A stretch of 64,000 nucleotides of DNA from Streptomyces varsoviensis (lineage in GTDB: Bacteria; Actinomycetota; Actinomycetes; Streptomycetales; Streptomycetaceae), in assembly GCF_000718635.1 (NCBI RefSeq), contig NZ_JOBF01000003.1, positions 124,001-188,000 on the forward strand, given 5' to 3'. Below, piece after piece: positions 27,001 to 35,587 of the stretch (within the stretch, counting starts at the first letter, position 1; each line of letters begins with the position of its first letter). The notes below the pieces were generated by a model, which did no database searches, was not told where the DNA came from, and saw only the letters and a program-made list of their open reading frames with translations. Position numbers and translations under genes: made by a program.

Positions 27001-27996
27001 TTCGAGCTGCGGCTCGGCGACAGCATGGACTCCATGATCAATATGCGGGCGGCGGCCACCGTGCCGAAGAACCCCGGCCGCGGCCTCACCGAGTCCCAGC
27101 ACCACTTCCTCGCGGCCCTGCCGCGCCTCGACGGCAAGGGCGACGCCGCGGACCTCGGCGCGGGCGTCGCCGAGGCCGTCGAACGCGTCGCCCGCAACTG
27201 GGACGGCCCGTGCGCGCCCCAGGTCCGTACGCTCCCCGCCATCCTGGAGGCCGGCGCCCTCCCCGAGAGCGAGCGCGTCGGCGACGACCTGCGCGTACCC
27301 CTCGGCCTCGAAGGCGACCACCTCGACGTCCTGTGGCACGACTTCGGCCAGCACCCGCACCTGCTCGTCGTCGGCGACGCCGAGACCGGCAAGACCAACC
27401 TGCTGCGCTCGATATGCCGCGCCGTCGCCGACCGCTACACCCCCGACGAGGCGCAGGTCATGCTCATCGACTACCGGCGCGACCTGCTGGAGAGCGTCCC
27501 CGAGTCGCACCGGCTCGGCTACGCCGTCTCCGTCGACATCCTCAAGCAGGTCGTGGACGGCGTCTCCCGCGCCATGCGCGAACGCCTCCCCGGCCAGGAC
27601 ATCTCCCCCGCGCAGCTCAAGCGCCGCGACTGGTGGACCGGACCCGAACTGTTCCTCGTCATCGACGACTACGACATGGTCGCCGGCAGCTCGATGTCCA
27701 ACCACTTCGGCCCGATGCTGGACTACCTCGCCCAGGGCGTGGAACTCGGCCTCCACCTCATCGTCGCCCGCAGCGCCAACGGCGCTTCCCGCGCCATGAG
27801 CGACGCCCTCCTGCGCCGCCTCCTGGAGGTCAACACCCCCGGCCTCCTCCTGTCCTGCCCGCCCTCCGAGGGCTACCTCTTCGGCAACATCAAACCCCAA
27901 CAACTCCCCGTGGGCCGCGCCCTCCACATCACCCGCCGGGGGACGGTGCAGGTCCAGACCCCGCTGGGGGAGGAGGGGCCGGCGGAGCTTCCCTGA
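24031..27996 (+). CDS. eccC: T7SS ATPase EccC (three FtsK/SpoIIIE domains)
   Basis: A 1,321-residue fused EccCa/EccCb ATPase. The N-terminus reads TVVLFRRPPRR then PEMPEGEL, typical of EccC, followed by two membrane helices (about residues 45-95). Three nucleotide-binding domains show Walker A motifs GATGSGKSE (from 482), GGPQSGKST (from 829) and GDAETGKTN (from 1115), with Walker B segments VVVDEFSELL, FLVIDGWTT and FLVIDDYDM. It recognises WXG100 substrates and powers export. The TTG at 24031 is preferred over an ATG 102 bases upstream because AGGAAGG lies 9 bases before it and family homology begins there. A perfect hairpin follows the stop. Confidence 0.95.
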   Translation: MTVVLFRRPPRRLGPEMPEGELSLQEPPSLPETQSAMGNMVTYMPMALSSLGMVIIFLKPGEGGGPLVYVAIGLMAVSAVGMLVSQIIRSSGDRKRKLRGERRDYLRYLSISRRRIRKLIHQQQRAQAWRHPEPAALWSLVRTGRLWERRATHEDFGEIRIAVGEQQLGMKLTPLSTKPVEDLEPLCAHALRRFIRAYGTVPDQPVALYLRTYARVLVHGDEEAARAMVRAVLGQLSVLHAPQDLRIVVVAEPERRAAWEWTKWLPHAQHPLDTDGAGAVRLVTDSVAGLEQLLGEEFAGRPPFDPDAAPSPEEPYYVIVLDHPGVPGDARLAGEGYRNAVSLDVGQALAWRPGRHSLRLRIAADRLEMVRTERSGKEATTPLGRPDALGPARSRALARLLSPYRMGVTVDTGEALTSDVQLTSLLGVADLRGMDVARVHASRSDSARLRVPLGVSGDGNPVELDIKESAQGGMGPHGMLIGATGSGKSELLRTLVLALALTHSSEKLNLILVDFKGGATFLGLDGLPHTSAVITNLADESALVDRMKDALHGELMRRQELLRSAGNYTSALEYETARAGGADLVPLPTLFVVVDEFSELLSAHRDFMDLFVMVGRLGRSLGVHLLLASQRLDEGRMHQLESHLSYRIALRTFSAMESRGVLGVPDAYQLPSVPGSAILKKDTGALVRFKAAYVSGAYRGARRVGQSVVADQVVPYRTDWVAPRLVALADDPAEEETDESLLTVAVSRLQGSGPPAHTVWLPPLDVPPCVDELLPPLHADPRRGLTPADASTHATLTVPVGIVDRPFEQTREPLIADLSGAGGHIGVAGGPQSGKSTLLRSLILGLALTHTPREVQFYCLDFGGGTLGGLRDLPHVGGVTGRLDLERVHRTLAEINALIARREQQFAELGIDSMATLRARRAAGELPDEPYGDVFLVIDGWTTVRQDFMDIMATFTTMAARGLNYGVHLVVAATRWAEIGTALRDQLGTRFELRLGDSMDSMINMRAAATVPKNPGRGLTESQHHFLAALPRLDGKGDAADLGAGVAEAVERVARNWDGPCAPQVRTLPAILEAGALPESERVGDDLRVPLGLEGDHLDVLWHDFGQHPHLLVVGDAETGKTNLLRSICRAVADRYTPDEAQVMLIDYRRDLLESVPESHRLGYAVSVDILKQVVDGVSRAMRERLPGQDISPAQLKRRDWWTGPELFLVIDDYDMVAGSSMSNHFGPMLDYLAQGVELGLHLIVARSANGASRAMSDALLRRLLEVNTPGLLLSCPPSEGYLFGNIKPQQLPVGRALHITRRGTVQVQTPLGEEGPAELP

Positions 27997-28002
27997 CGGC
28001 CG

Positions 28003-28036
28003 CCCGTAGGCTCCGCTTCAGGGCGGAGCCTACGGG
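28003..28036 (+). terminator. Strong hairpin terminator after eccC
   Basis: A perfect 14-bp inverted repeat (CCCGTAGGCTCCGC with its complement) encloses a 6-base loop, starting 6 bases after the eccC stop. There is no U-run, as is common in high-GC actinobacteria. It probably ends eccC transcripts and may also serve the convergent small gene. Confidence 0.8.
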
Positions 28037-28121
28037 CTTACGGGCACGAGCACTCCGCCCGTACGAGCCGGGTGCGGGCGGTGACGCAACGGCCGCCGTG
28101 CCGGGGCAACCCCACTGCCGT

Positions 28122-28325
28122 TCACTCCCGTCCTCCCTTCCGGAGCGCGTCGGCCAGTCGTACGGCCACGTCGGCGCGCACCCGCCCGAGGTCCACGAGC
28201 CGCAGTCGCGGAGACGCGACATCAACCGCGAGCGAGGGGAGAACAACCCCCGCCTCGGCCAGTGCCACCCTGAGAGACTCCATCGCCGCGAAGGGGTCGA
28301 TGTCCTGCTGTTCGTTGGTCGCCAT
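28122..28325 (-). CDS. Small hypothetical protein
   Basis: A 67-residue protein from ATG 28325. It is helical and leucine/valine-rich with a basic end (ADALRKGGRE). A longer in-frame reading to 28499 exists but crosses the divergent promoter zone, so the shorter form is chosen. No strong ribosome-binding site is visible. It is convergent with eccC and divergent from the DUF6879 gene. No family recognised. Confidence 0.55.
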   Translation of the reverse strand: MATNEQQDIDPFAAMESLRVALAEAGVVLPSLAVDVASPRLRLVDLGRVRADVAVRLADALRKGGRE

Positions 28326-28497
28326 GAACGGGACGCTAGAACGGGCGGGTTGACCAGCGGTATGCTGTTTTCTCGGATTTGCTCGGCCGCTCACGAATAT
28401 TGCTGGTGTTTTCTTCTTGGCCCACCCTGACCCCGTGGCGCCGAGGCAGGGCCCCGGCCATGCTGTTGGATCACACCCCTTGGAACGGAGAGCGCTC

Positions 28498-29250
28498 ATG
28501 GCCCGTCAACTCCGCTTCACCGGCACCGACAGCAAGGTCGATGGCTGCCCCGCCCTGCACACCGACAAGCGCACCGGCGAGGTCATCGTGCAGGGCACGC
28601 CCGTGACCGATCCCGAAGACCTCGCGCTGCTCCAGCACTTCGGGCCCGGCGAGGCGGCGGTGGCCGTGCCCCGCGAACTGCTCGTGAACTGGGGACCGAA
28701 GGAGATGGAGCGCGTGCCGGAAGTCGTGGACCGCGCCACCTTCCGCCGCCTGTTCGGAACCTTCAAGCACACCGCGTGGAGGCTGGAGACTCGACACGGT
28801 TACGCCTCGGACCGCCAGGACCCCGACTTTCAGGCGTTCCTGGCCACCGGGTCCTCGCCGTGCGATCCCGATGAACCCTGGTTCGTCAACATCAAGGCCC
28901 AGACCAAGGCGGGTAAGACGGTCGGCCGGGTGCGCGTCGCGGACAGCCCGCCCACCACCGAGCAACTGTTCCTGCTCGACTACGCCCGGCACAACGCAGC
29001 GGTGGGCGAGGACATCCGCTACCTGTGGCGCGAGGATGCCGACCGCGCCGCGCTGCCCGCCGAAGACTTCTGGATCTTCGACTCGCGGCTCGTCGCGGTT
29101 CTGCACTTCGACGACGCCGACGACATCACGGACATCGAACTGATCACCGAACCGGCCGAAATCGTCCGGTACTGCATGGTCCGTGACGCGGCGATGCACC
29201 ACGCGGTCTCGCGGGACGAGTTCGCCGCGCAGGTGGCTGCGGCCGGATAG
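28498..29250 (+). CDS. DUF6879-family protein with N-terminal extra domain
   Basis: A 250-residue soluble protein. The first 65 residues (starting MARQLRFTGTDSK, ending PRELL) form a small unit with a conserved-looking GEVIVQGTPVTDPE core. From about residue 68 the DUF6879 family pattern begins: WGPKE, FRRLFGTFKHTAWRLETR, then DFWIFDSRLVAVLHFDDAD and YCMVRDAAMHHAV. GGAG lies about 8 bases before the ATG. An Scr1-type HTH gene follows 12 bp later, the common partner of DUF6879 in Streptomyces. These pairs are called toxin-antitoxin-like by databases, but a toxic activity is not shown here. Confidence 0.85.
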   Translation: MARQLRFTGTDSKVDGCPALHTDKRTGEVIVQGTPVTDPEDLALLQHFGPGEAAVAVPRELLVNWGPKEMERVPEVVDRATFRRLFGTFKHTAWRLETRHGYASDRQDPDFQAFLATGSSPCDPDEPWFVNIKAQTKAGKTVGRVRVADSPPTTEQLFLLDYARHNAAVGEDIRYLWREDADRAALPAEDFWIFDSRLVAVLHFDDADDITDIELITEPAEIVRYCMVRDAAMHHAVSRDEFAAQVAAAG

Positions 29251-29262
29251 CGCGTCCGACCG

Positions 29263-30114
29263 GTGAGCACCGACTACCAGCAAGCCAGGGCGGCCCTGGG
29301 CACGCGGCTGCGTGAGCTGCGTTTCTCATGCCCTGGTGGTCGACTCACCGGTCAGCAGCTCGCTCAGCGCCTCGGGTGGCAGGGCTCCAAGGTCAGCAAG
29401 CTGGAGAACGGTAGGCAGACAGCTACCCCCGAGGACCTGAGAGCGTGGGCTGACGCGACCGAGCAGCCCGAGGTGTACGCCGAGCTGGCTGCCCGGCTGG
29501 CGGGGTTCGAGTCCCACATCAGGTCCTGGCACAGGGCGCTGGCGAACGGCTTCAAGCCGATGCACGAGGGGCTGAGCGCGGAGATCGACCGCACTTCGGA
29601 GATGTGGCTCTGGGAAGAGTCGGTGGTCCCCGGGCTGTTGCAGACCCCCGAGTACGCCCACCACGTCATCCGGCGGTACGCCGAGTTGCTGGGCGGGCCC
29701 AGTGACATTGACGCCGCCGTGCGCTCCAGGGTGCAGCGGCAGGAGTGGCTGTACCGGCCCGGCCGCAAGCTGCACGTCCTGCTGTGGGAAGCCGCATTGC
29801 GCTCGCTGATCTGCCCGCCCTCCGTGCTGGCCGCCCAGCTCGACCGCCTTACCGGAATGATCGGCATGGACACGGTCGAGCTGGGCGTCGTCCCCTTCGC
29901 GTCCTCCGTCAAGATCGTTCCCGCCAACGGCTTCTGGGTCCTTGATGACCGGGTGGTGGTCGCTGAGGACTGGCACGCCGAGATGTGGCTGGACGACGCC
30001 GACAACATCGCCTTGTACTCGAAGGTCTGGCACACCTTGCGCGAGTCGGCCGTCTGTGGGGCCGATGCCCATAGCGTCATCAACGCGGCCAAGCGCGCCC
30101 TGACGCCGCGTTAG
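29263..30114 (+). CDS. XRE-family HTH regulator with DUF5753 (Scr1-like)
   Basis: A 283-residue protein. The N-terminal HTH (about residues 10-65) contains LTGQQLAQRLGWQGSKVSKLENGRQTA-type recognition residues. The C-terminal DUF5753 domain shows VVPGLLQTPEYAHHVI, an RQEWLYRP segment and VELGVVPFAS, as in Scr1 of S. coelicolor. GTG start at 29263. It probably binds DNA and interacts with the upstream DUF6879 product. Its end is only 40 bp from the convergent mycosin gene. Confidence 0.9.
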   Translation: MSTDYQQARAALGTRLRELRFSCPGGRLTGQQLAQRLGWQGSKVSKLENGRQTATPEDLRAWADATEQPEVYAELAARLAGFESHIRSWHRALANGFKPMHEGLSAEIDRTSEMWLWEESVVPGLLQTPEYAHHVIRRYAELLGGPSDIDAAVRSRVQRQEWLYRPGRKLHVLLWEAALRSLICPPSVLAAQLDRLTGMIGMDTVELGVVPFASSVKIVPANGFWVLDDRVVVAEDWHAEMWLDDADNIALYSKVWHTLRESAVCGADAHSVINAAKRALTPR

Positions 30115-30154
30115 CCGGATCACAACGCTCCCAGCGGAGTGTGTTTCGGCGAGG

Positions 30155-31399
30155 TCAGCCCGTGGGGCGGTTGGTGGGGAGGCCGGGGCGCCAGGCGCGG
30201 CGGCGGGCTCGGGGGAGGACCGCCGCCGCGAAGGCGACGAGCAGGATCGTGCCGCCCGCGGCGGCGGCGATCGTGAGGGCCTGGTGGCGCGGGGCGGAAG
30301 AGGCCGCGGGCGGCATGGCGGCGGCCGTCTCGCCCGTACGCGTGCCCGCGCCGTGTTCCTCGGTGAGGGTGGCGGAGACGGCGTGGACGGGGTCGACCGT
30401 GCCCCAGCCGAAGACCGGGTCGGGGGCGGCGGCGCCCGTGCCGTTCGCCGTGGCGTCCAGCCGCCGGGCGATTTCCGGGCCGGTCAGCCGCGGGTGGTAC
30501 GACGCGACCAGGGCCGCCGCCCCCGCGACGAACGCGCTGGCGACCCCGTCGCCGCCGCCGGTGAACTGGCCCGCGCCGCCCGGCCCGGGGCCCGCCACGG
30601 ACACGCCGGGAGCGCTGAGTTCGGGCGTGCTCGCGCCCGCGCCCTGGCCGTTGCGCTGCGGCGGGGCGCCACCCGGCCCCACGGAGGAGACCGCCATGAC
30701 GCCCGGCAGTTCCGCCGGGTAGGAGGGCCCCTTCCCGCTGCCCGACGGATCGGCGGCGGCCACCACCAGCGCCCCCTTGGCCTGCGCGGCGCTGACAGCC
30801 GCCTTCAGGTCGGCGGAGGCCGATTCGGTGCCCAGCGGAACATCGATGACGCGCGCCCCGGCGTCCGTCGCCGCCCGAACCCCCTTGGCCAGGAGGTCCG
30901 GCGTCGTCCCGCCCTGCTTGTCGGTGGCCCGTATTGCCAGTACCCGTGCCTCCGGCGCGACCCCGGCCATCCGGACACCCTTGAGCTGCCGTCCGGCCAC
31001 GATCCCCGCCAGGAACGTGCCGTGCCCGACGCAGTCGCCCTCGGCCGAGCCGGAACCCGCCACGTCCGGGCCCGCCTCCACGCGCCCGGCCAGCGCCGGC
31101 ACGTGCTCGGTGTCGGCCCCGGTGTCCACGACGGCGACCGTTACACCCGCGCCGCGAGTGAGCTGCCAGGCTCGTTCCAGATCCAGGAAGCCCTGCGCCC
31201 ACGGGAGTTGGGACGAACTCTTCTTGGACGCGGGCGTGCACTTCTGCCCCTCGGGAACGGTCGAGGGGATCTGCGGCAGCGAACTGCTGTCCTCCCGCGG
31301 CCCGGCGGCCGCCGGCGCGGCGAGCGCCGGTATCAGAAGCGCGGCGGCCAAGGCGGCCCCGGCGAGTCCACGGGACACGGGGCGGCGGGAAGATCGCAT
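30155..31399 (-). CDS. mycP: Mycosin-like subtilase of the T7SS with degenerate active site
   Basis: A 414-residue protein with a signal peptide (residues 1-33), S8 peptidase domain and a C-terminal membrane helix (about 380-402) followed by a basic tail: the mycosin plan. Asp92 (VVDTG) and His126 (GHGT) are intact. The nucleophile motif normally GTSxA reads GDGVA (Gly285 in the Ser slot), and the oxyanion region normally AAAGNxG reads AAADPSG. It is therefore probably inactive, although mycosins also stabilise the ESX complex structurally in mycobacteria. The ATG at 31399 starts directly at the signal peptide; a longer frame upstream is GC-rich noise. It is convergent with the Scr1-type regulator. 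Confidence 0.88.
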   Translation of the reverse strand: MRSSRRPVSRGLAGAALAAALLIPALAAPAAAGPREDSSSLPQIPSTVPEGQKCTPASKKSSSQLPWAQGFLDLERAWQLTRGAGVTVAVVDTGADTEHVPALAGRVEAGPDVAGSGSAEGDCVGHGTFLAGIVAGRQLKGVRMAGVAPEARVLAIRATDKQGGTTPDLLAKGVRAATDAGARVIDVPLGTESASADLKAAVSAAQAKGALVVAAADPSGSGKGPSYPAELPGVMAVSSVGPGGAPPQRNGQGAGASTPELSAPGVSVAGPGPGGAGQFTGGGDGVASAFVAGAAALVASYHPRLTGPEIARRLDATANGTGAAAPDPVFGWGTVDPVHAVSATLTEEHGAGTRTGETAAAMPPAASSAPRHQALTIAAAAGGTILLVAFAAAVLPRARRRAWRPGLPTNRPTG

Positions 31400-32179
31400 A
31401 GGCCGATCGTAACGGCGGCCCGCCACCACCGGGCTGCCGCCCGGGCTCTCCCGACCGGCACCGCGACGGCATCGCCTGCCGCCCCGGCCGCTACGGCCGC
31501 CACCGGGCCCGGCCTCGCCGCCGAGCACCGCCAGGCGGCCGGTTCGGCAGCCGTCGCCTACAGCCGCGCGACAGCGCCCATCGACCGCCAGGTCACACGG
31601 CCGGCGGCACCGAGAGCCGCCCGGTCAGGGCAACGGCCGAACGCAACCGCCCCCGACCCCGCCGACGCCGGATGCCGGCTGTTGGATGCCGGATGCCCTA
31701 CGAGCCTCAAAGCCCACCCGGCCAGGGCAATGGCCGAGCGCGACCGCGCCTCGTCCCCGCCGACGCCGGACACCAGACACCTACGAGCCTCAAGAACCCA
31801 CCCGGCCAAGGCGAAGCCCCCGGCCCGCCCCCTCGGAAGCCCACCCAGCCAAGGCGAAGCCCACCGGCCCGCCCATTCGGAAGCCCGCCCGGCCGGGCCC
31901 AGGGCCAGGGCCAGACCCGGGGCCGGGGCCAGGACCGCGACCAGGGCGGGGCCAGGGCCGGGGCCAGGACCGCGACCAGGGCGGGGGCCGGGACCAGGGC
32001 CAGGGCCAAGGCCAGACCCGGGGCCAGACCCGGGGCCGGGCCCAGGGCCAGGGCCAGGGCCGAGGCCCGCCCGCCAAGCGCCCAGCGCCCGGCACCCAGC
32101 GCCAAGCGCCCAGCGCCCGGCGCCCAGCGCCCAGCGCCCGGCGCCCAGCGCCCGGCGCCCAGCGCCCGGCGCCCAGCGC
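31400..32179. repeat. 780-bp non-coding stretch with minisatellite repeats
   Basis: No convincing gene was found between the mycosin start and the end of the EccA-like gene. The sequence has degenerate direct copies of a CCCACCCGGCCAAGGCGAAGCC-type unit (about 31700-31890), then a run of CCAGGG-type hexamers (about 31890-32065), then at least ten copies of a 10-bp GCCCAGCGCC/GCCCGGCGCC unit up to 32180. The last repeat abuts the stop codon of the EccA-like gene. Confidence 0.8.
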
Positions 32180-35100
32180 TCAGCGCATGGCCCGGCCGCC
32201 CGCCAAGTCCTCCGGTAGCAGCAGCCGCAAGTCGTCGATGCCGGCGTCGGCGGCGCGGCTCAGGCGGCCCGCCTGGCGGGTCACCATGGCTTCCAGGACG
32301 CGCCGGGCCGTACGGGCGTTGCCGAAGTGGGGGCCGCGTTCCAGGGTGGTGAAGTGGTGGTGGAGGGCCTCGACGGTTTCGGGCGCGCATTCGTAGCCGT
32401 CGGCGACGGCCTGGGCGCGGACGATGGAGACGAGTTCGTCGTCGCTGTAGTCCTCGAAGACGACCCGCCGGGAGAAGCGGCTGCCCAGGCCCGGGTTGGA
32501 GGCCAGGAACCCCTCCATCTCGCGGGTGTAGCCCGCGGCGACGACCACGACCTCGTCGCGGTGGTCCTCCATCAGCTTGACGAGCGTGTCCACGGCCTCC
32601 TGCCCGAAGTCGGAGCCGGTGGCGCCCTCGGGGGTCAGGGTGTACGCCTCGTCGATGAACAGCACGCCGCCGCGGGCCTTTTCGAAGACGTCCCTGGTGA
32701 GCTGCGCGGTGTGCCCCACGTACCGGCCCACGAGGTCGGCGCGGGCGACCTCCACGAGCTGGCCGCGGGCGACGACGCCGAGGGCGGCGAGGAGTTCGCC
32801 GTACAGCCGGGCGACGGTGGTCTTGCCGGTGCCGGGCGAACCGGCGAACACCAGGTGGTTGCCGATGGGCGGCGCGGGCAGCCCCGCCTCCTGCCGCCGC
32901 CGGGCGAGGGCCAGCAGGTTGACGAGGTCCTCGACCTCCGTCTTGACGGCCGCGAGCCCCACCATCGCGTGCAGCCGTTCCAGGAGTTCCGCGACCCGGC
33001 CCTCGTCGCGCTTGCCCGCGCCCGCCCCGGTCGCGGCGGGCAGCGGCACGCCGACGTCCTGCGGGGTGAGCCGGGTCAGCTCCGCCTCGGGGACCTCGGC
33101 GACCGCGGCGAGCCGGAACGCCTGCCGGTCGATCATCTCCTCGAAGACCTTGCGCGCGGCCCGGCCGTTGCCGAAGTTCTCGTCCCGCGTCATGCCCTCG
33201 AAGTGGCGCTCCAGCGCGAGGACGGCGGGTTCCGTCAGCTCGTAGCGGTGCGCTTCGCACATGGTCCGCACGATGGTGACGAGTTCGCGGACCGAGTAGT
33301 TCTCGAACTCGACGGTCCGGCTGAAGCGCGAGGAGAGGCCGGGGTTGGAGTTCAGGAAGGCGCGCATCTGCGGTACGTAACCGGCGGCCACGACCACGAT
33401 GTCCTCGCGGTGGTCCTCCATCAGCTTCACCAGCGTGTCCACGGCCTCCTGCCCGAAGTCCGGGCCGCTGCCGCTCTCCTGGCTCAGCGTGTACGCCTCG
33501 TCGATGAACAGCACGCCGCCGAGCGCCTTCTCGAACGTCTCGGTGGTGCGGATCGCCGTACCGCCCACCACCTGCGCCACGAGGTCGGCGCGGGAGACCT
33601 CGACGAGGTGCCCGGTGCGCAGGGCGCCCAGCGAGGCGAGGATCGCGCCGTACAGGCGGGCGACGGTGGTCTTGCCGGTGCCGGGCGGGCCCGCGAAGAC
33701 CAGGTGCCGGGCGGTGGACGGCACCGGCAGCCCGGCGGCGCGGCGGCGCCGGGCCAGCCGGTTGAGGTTGACGAGCGTCATCACCTGCTGCTTGACGGCC
33801 TCCAGGCCGACGAGGGACTGGAGCTCGGCCAGCGGGCCCTCGGGATCGGCGCGCTCCGGGGGTGCGGCACCGTCGACGGCCGACGCCGCGCCCATATCGC
33901 CCATATCGCCTGTACGTCCCGTGCCGCCCGTACCGGCAGCCCCTCCCGTACCTCCAGTACCGGCGCTCGTCTCCGGCTGGGGCTCCGGCGCCCCGTCCCA
34001 GGAGTCACCGGCCCCGTTGTCGCGGCTGGTCAAACCCTCCACGGACAGCCGCGCGGCGTTGGCGGGGGCCCGCAGCCCCGCGCCCCGGTTCTCCAGCGCG
34101 GTGCAGTCGGTGACGCCCACGGCGTCGAGGCTGTCGACGCGCAGCCCGTCGCCCTGATTGGCCGCCAGTTCGCAGCCGCCCAGCGTCGCGCGGGCGCCGC
34201 CGGCCACCAGCACGCCGTGCTTGCCGCTCTCCCGTACCCGGGTCCGGGCCATGGCCAGCTCGCCGCCCTCCTCGACGGCCACGCCCTCCTTGCCCGCCGC
34301 GGTGATCTCGCAGTCCCGCAGCGTGCAGCGGCCCTCGGCGCCGACGGAGACGCCGGACCCGGCCGTCGCCCGGAAGGCGAGCTGTCCGGCGTACGGGTCG
34401 CCGCCGCCCGCCGCCCGCAGCCCGGCCCGCTTCGTACCGGAGATCTCGCCGCCCTCCAGCCGGCCGCGCCCCTCCTCCGCGACGTCGACGCCGTACCCGC
34501 CGACGTCGGCTATCTCCACCCGGCGCAGCAACGGGTTGGCGCCGCCGCGCACCAGGACGCCGCTGCCCTTGGTGTCGCGCACCACGAGCCGGTCGAACTC
34601 GGCGGCGCACTCCTCGACCAGTTCGACGCCGTCGGCCTCGCCGCCGCGTACGGTCAGCCGGGTGAAGGCGGGCCCCGCGCAGTCGCCGGCCCACACCCCG
34701 GCGGAGCGGGCGTCGGAGACCAGGCACTCCTCGAAGACGCCGCGCGAACGGCCGGTGACGTGGATGCCGTTGCCGCCGGTACGGGCGGTGGCGCAGCGCA
34801 CCAGCTTCGGATCGGTGCCGGAGTCCAGGACGATGCCGTGCCCGGAGACGTCCGTCACCGTGCAGTCCGCCAGCTCGGTACGGGCGGCGGAGGCCACGTA
34901 CACGCCGACGACCGCGTCGCGGACGGTAGTGCGCAGAACGCGGGTGGCGCTCTCCTGCTCCAGCGCGATGCCGGGCTTGTCGGTGGTGGAAATGGTGCAT
35001 TCGTCCACGGTGCCGCGGGCCCGCCCGTTGGCGAGGACGCCGTTGCCTCGGGCGTCGCGGATCACGCAGCGGCGCAGCGTCGGGTCGCCGTTCTCGCCGA

Positions 35101-35587
35101 TCACCACGCCCGAGCTGCCGAGGTGTTCGAGCACGCAGTCCTCGATGTTGCTGCGGGCGGACGAGGTCTCGACGAGCCCGGCGCCCGCCGGGTTGACGAC
35201 CCGGCAGTCGCGCATCGCCAGCGACCCGGTGTCGCGGGTCAGCAGCGCGGTCCAGCAGGCCCCGCTGACCTCGCAGTTCTCCAGGGCGACTTGGCCGCGG
35301 GGCACATCGACGGCGGGCAGGTCGTCGTCCTGGCCGCGCAGCACGATGCCGGAGAGTTTGGCGGCCTCGGCGGTCACCTGAAGCACGGTGCCGCGCCGCG
35401 GCGCCACCTCCACGGTCCCCCGGCCGCCCTCGGCGGTGATCGTGACCATGCGGCTGACCACGAGGTTCTCCGCGTACCGCCCGGGACGTACGGTGATCAC
35501 GGCGCCGTCGCCCGCCCGTTGGAGGGCCTCGGCGATCGTCGGGTAGTCGTCGCTCTGATCCCGGCCGACCGTCACATGACGCCTCAC
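32180..35587 (-). CDS. Beta-helix plus tandem AAA+ (EccA/CbxX-like) protein
   Basis: A 1,135-residue protein. Residues 1-540 form a right-handed parallel beta-helix of about 20 short repeats (pattern G-V-x-V-x-x-G-x-x-x-L-x-x-C), beginning with a DYPTIAEAL motif. A Gly/Thr-rich linker leads to two CbxX/CfxQ-type AAA+ domains with Walker A GPPGTGKTT (from 633) and GSPGTGKTT (from 916). Each has the same GGVLFIDEAYTL Walker B and FSRxxxFxxYS region, so the pair looks duplicated. EccA proteins are cytosolic ESX ATPases, usually with a TPR rather than beta-helix N-terminus. The start is GTG 35587 with GAGGAGGG about 9 bases upstream. Confidence 0.9.
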   Translation of the reverse strand: MRRHVTVGRDQSDDYPTIAEALQRAGDGAVITVRPGRYAENLVVSRMVTITAEGGRGTVEVAPRRGTVLQVTAEAAKLSGIVLRGQDDDLPAVDVPRGQVALENCEVSGACWTALLTRDTGSLAMRDCRVVNPAGAGLVETSSARSNIEDCVLEHLGSSGVVIGENGDPTLRRCVIRDARGNGVLANGRARGTVDECTISTTDKPGIALEQESATRVLRTTVRDAVVGVYVASAARTELADCTVTDVSGHGIVLDSGTDPKLVRCATARTGGNGIHVTGRSRGVFEECLVSDARSAGVWAGDCAGPAFTRLTVRGGEADGVELVEECAAEFDRLVVRDTKGSGVLVRGGANPLLRRVEIADVGGYGVDVAEEGRGRLEGGEISGTKRAGLRAAGGGDPYAGQLAFRATAGSGVSVGAEGRCTLRDCEITAAGKEGVAVEEGGELAMARTRVRESGKHGVLVAGGARATLGGCELAANQGDGLRVDSLDAVGVTDCTALENRGAGLRAPANAARLSVEGLTSRDNGAGDSWDGAPEPQPETSAGTGGTGGAAGTGGTGRTGDMGDMGAASAVDGAAPPERADPEGPLAELQSLVGLEAVKQQVMTLVNLNRLARRRRAAGLPVPSTARHLVFAGPPGTGKTTVARLYGAILASLGALRTGHLVEVSRADLVAQVVGGTAIRTTETFEKALGGVLFIDEAYTLSQESGSGPDFGQEAVDTLVKLMEDHREDIVVVAAGYVPQMRAFLNSNPGLSSRFSRTVEFENYSVRELVTIVRTMCEAHRYELTEPAVLALERHFEGMTRDENFGNGRAARKVFEEMIDRQAFRLAAVAEVPEAELTRLTPQDVGVPLPAATGAGAGKRDEGRVAELLERLHAMVGLAAVKTEVEDLVNLLALARRRQEAGLPAPPIGNHLVFAGSPGTGKTTVARLYGELLAALGVVARGQLVEVARADLVGRYVGHTAQLTRDVFEKARGGVLFIDEAYTLTPEGATGSDFGQEAVDTLVKLMEDHRDEVVVVAAGYTREMEGFLASNPGLGSRFSRRVVFEDYSDDELVSIVRAQAVADGYECAPETVEALHHHFTTLERGPHFGNARTARRVLEAMVTRQAGRLSRAADAGIDDLRLLLPEDLAGGRAMR

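Noticed and set aside
24178..27927. 1,249-codon minus-strand frame opposite eccC
   Set aside because: It is antisense to an unmistakable EccC and shows no domain.
31558..31809. 83-codon minus frame in the repeat region
   Set aside because: No ribosome site, repeat-derived composition and no recognizable domain.
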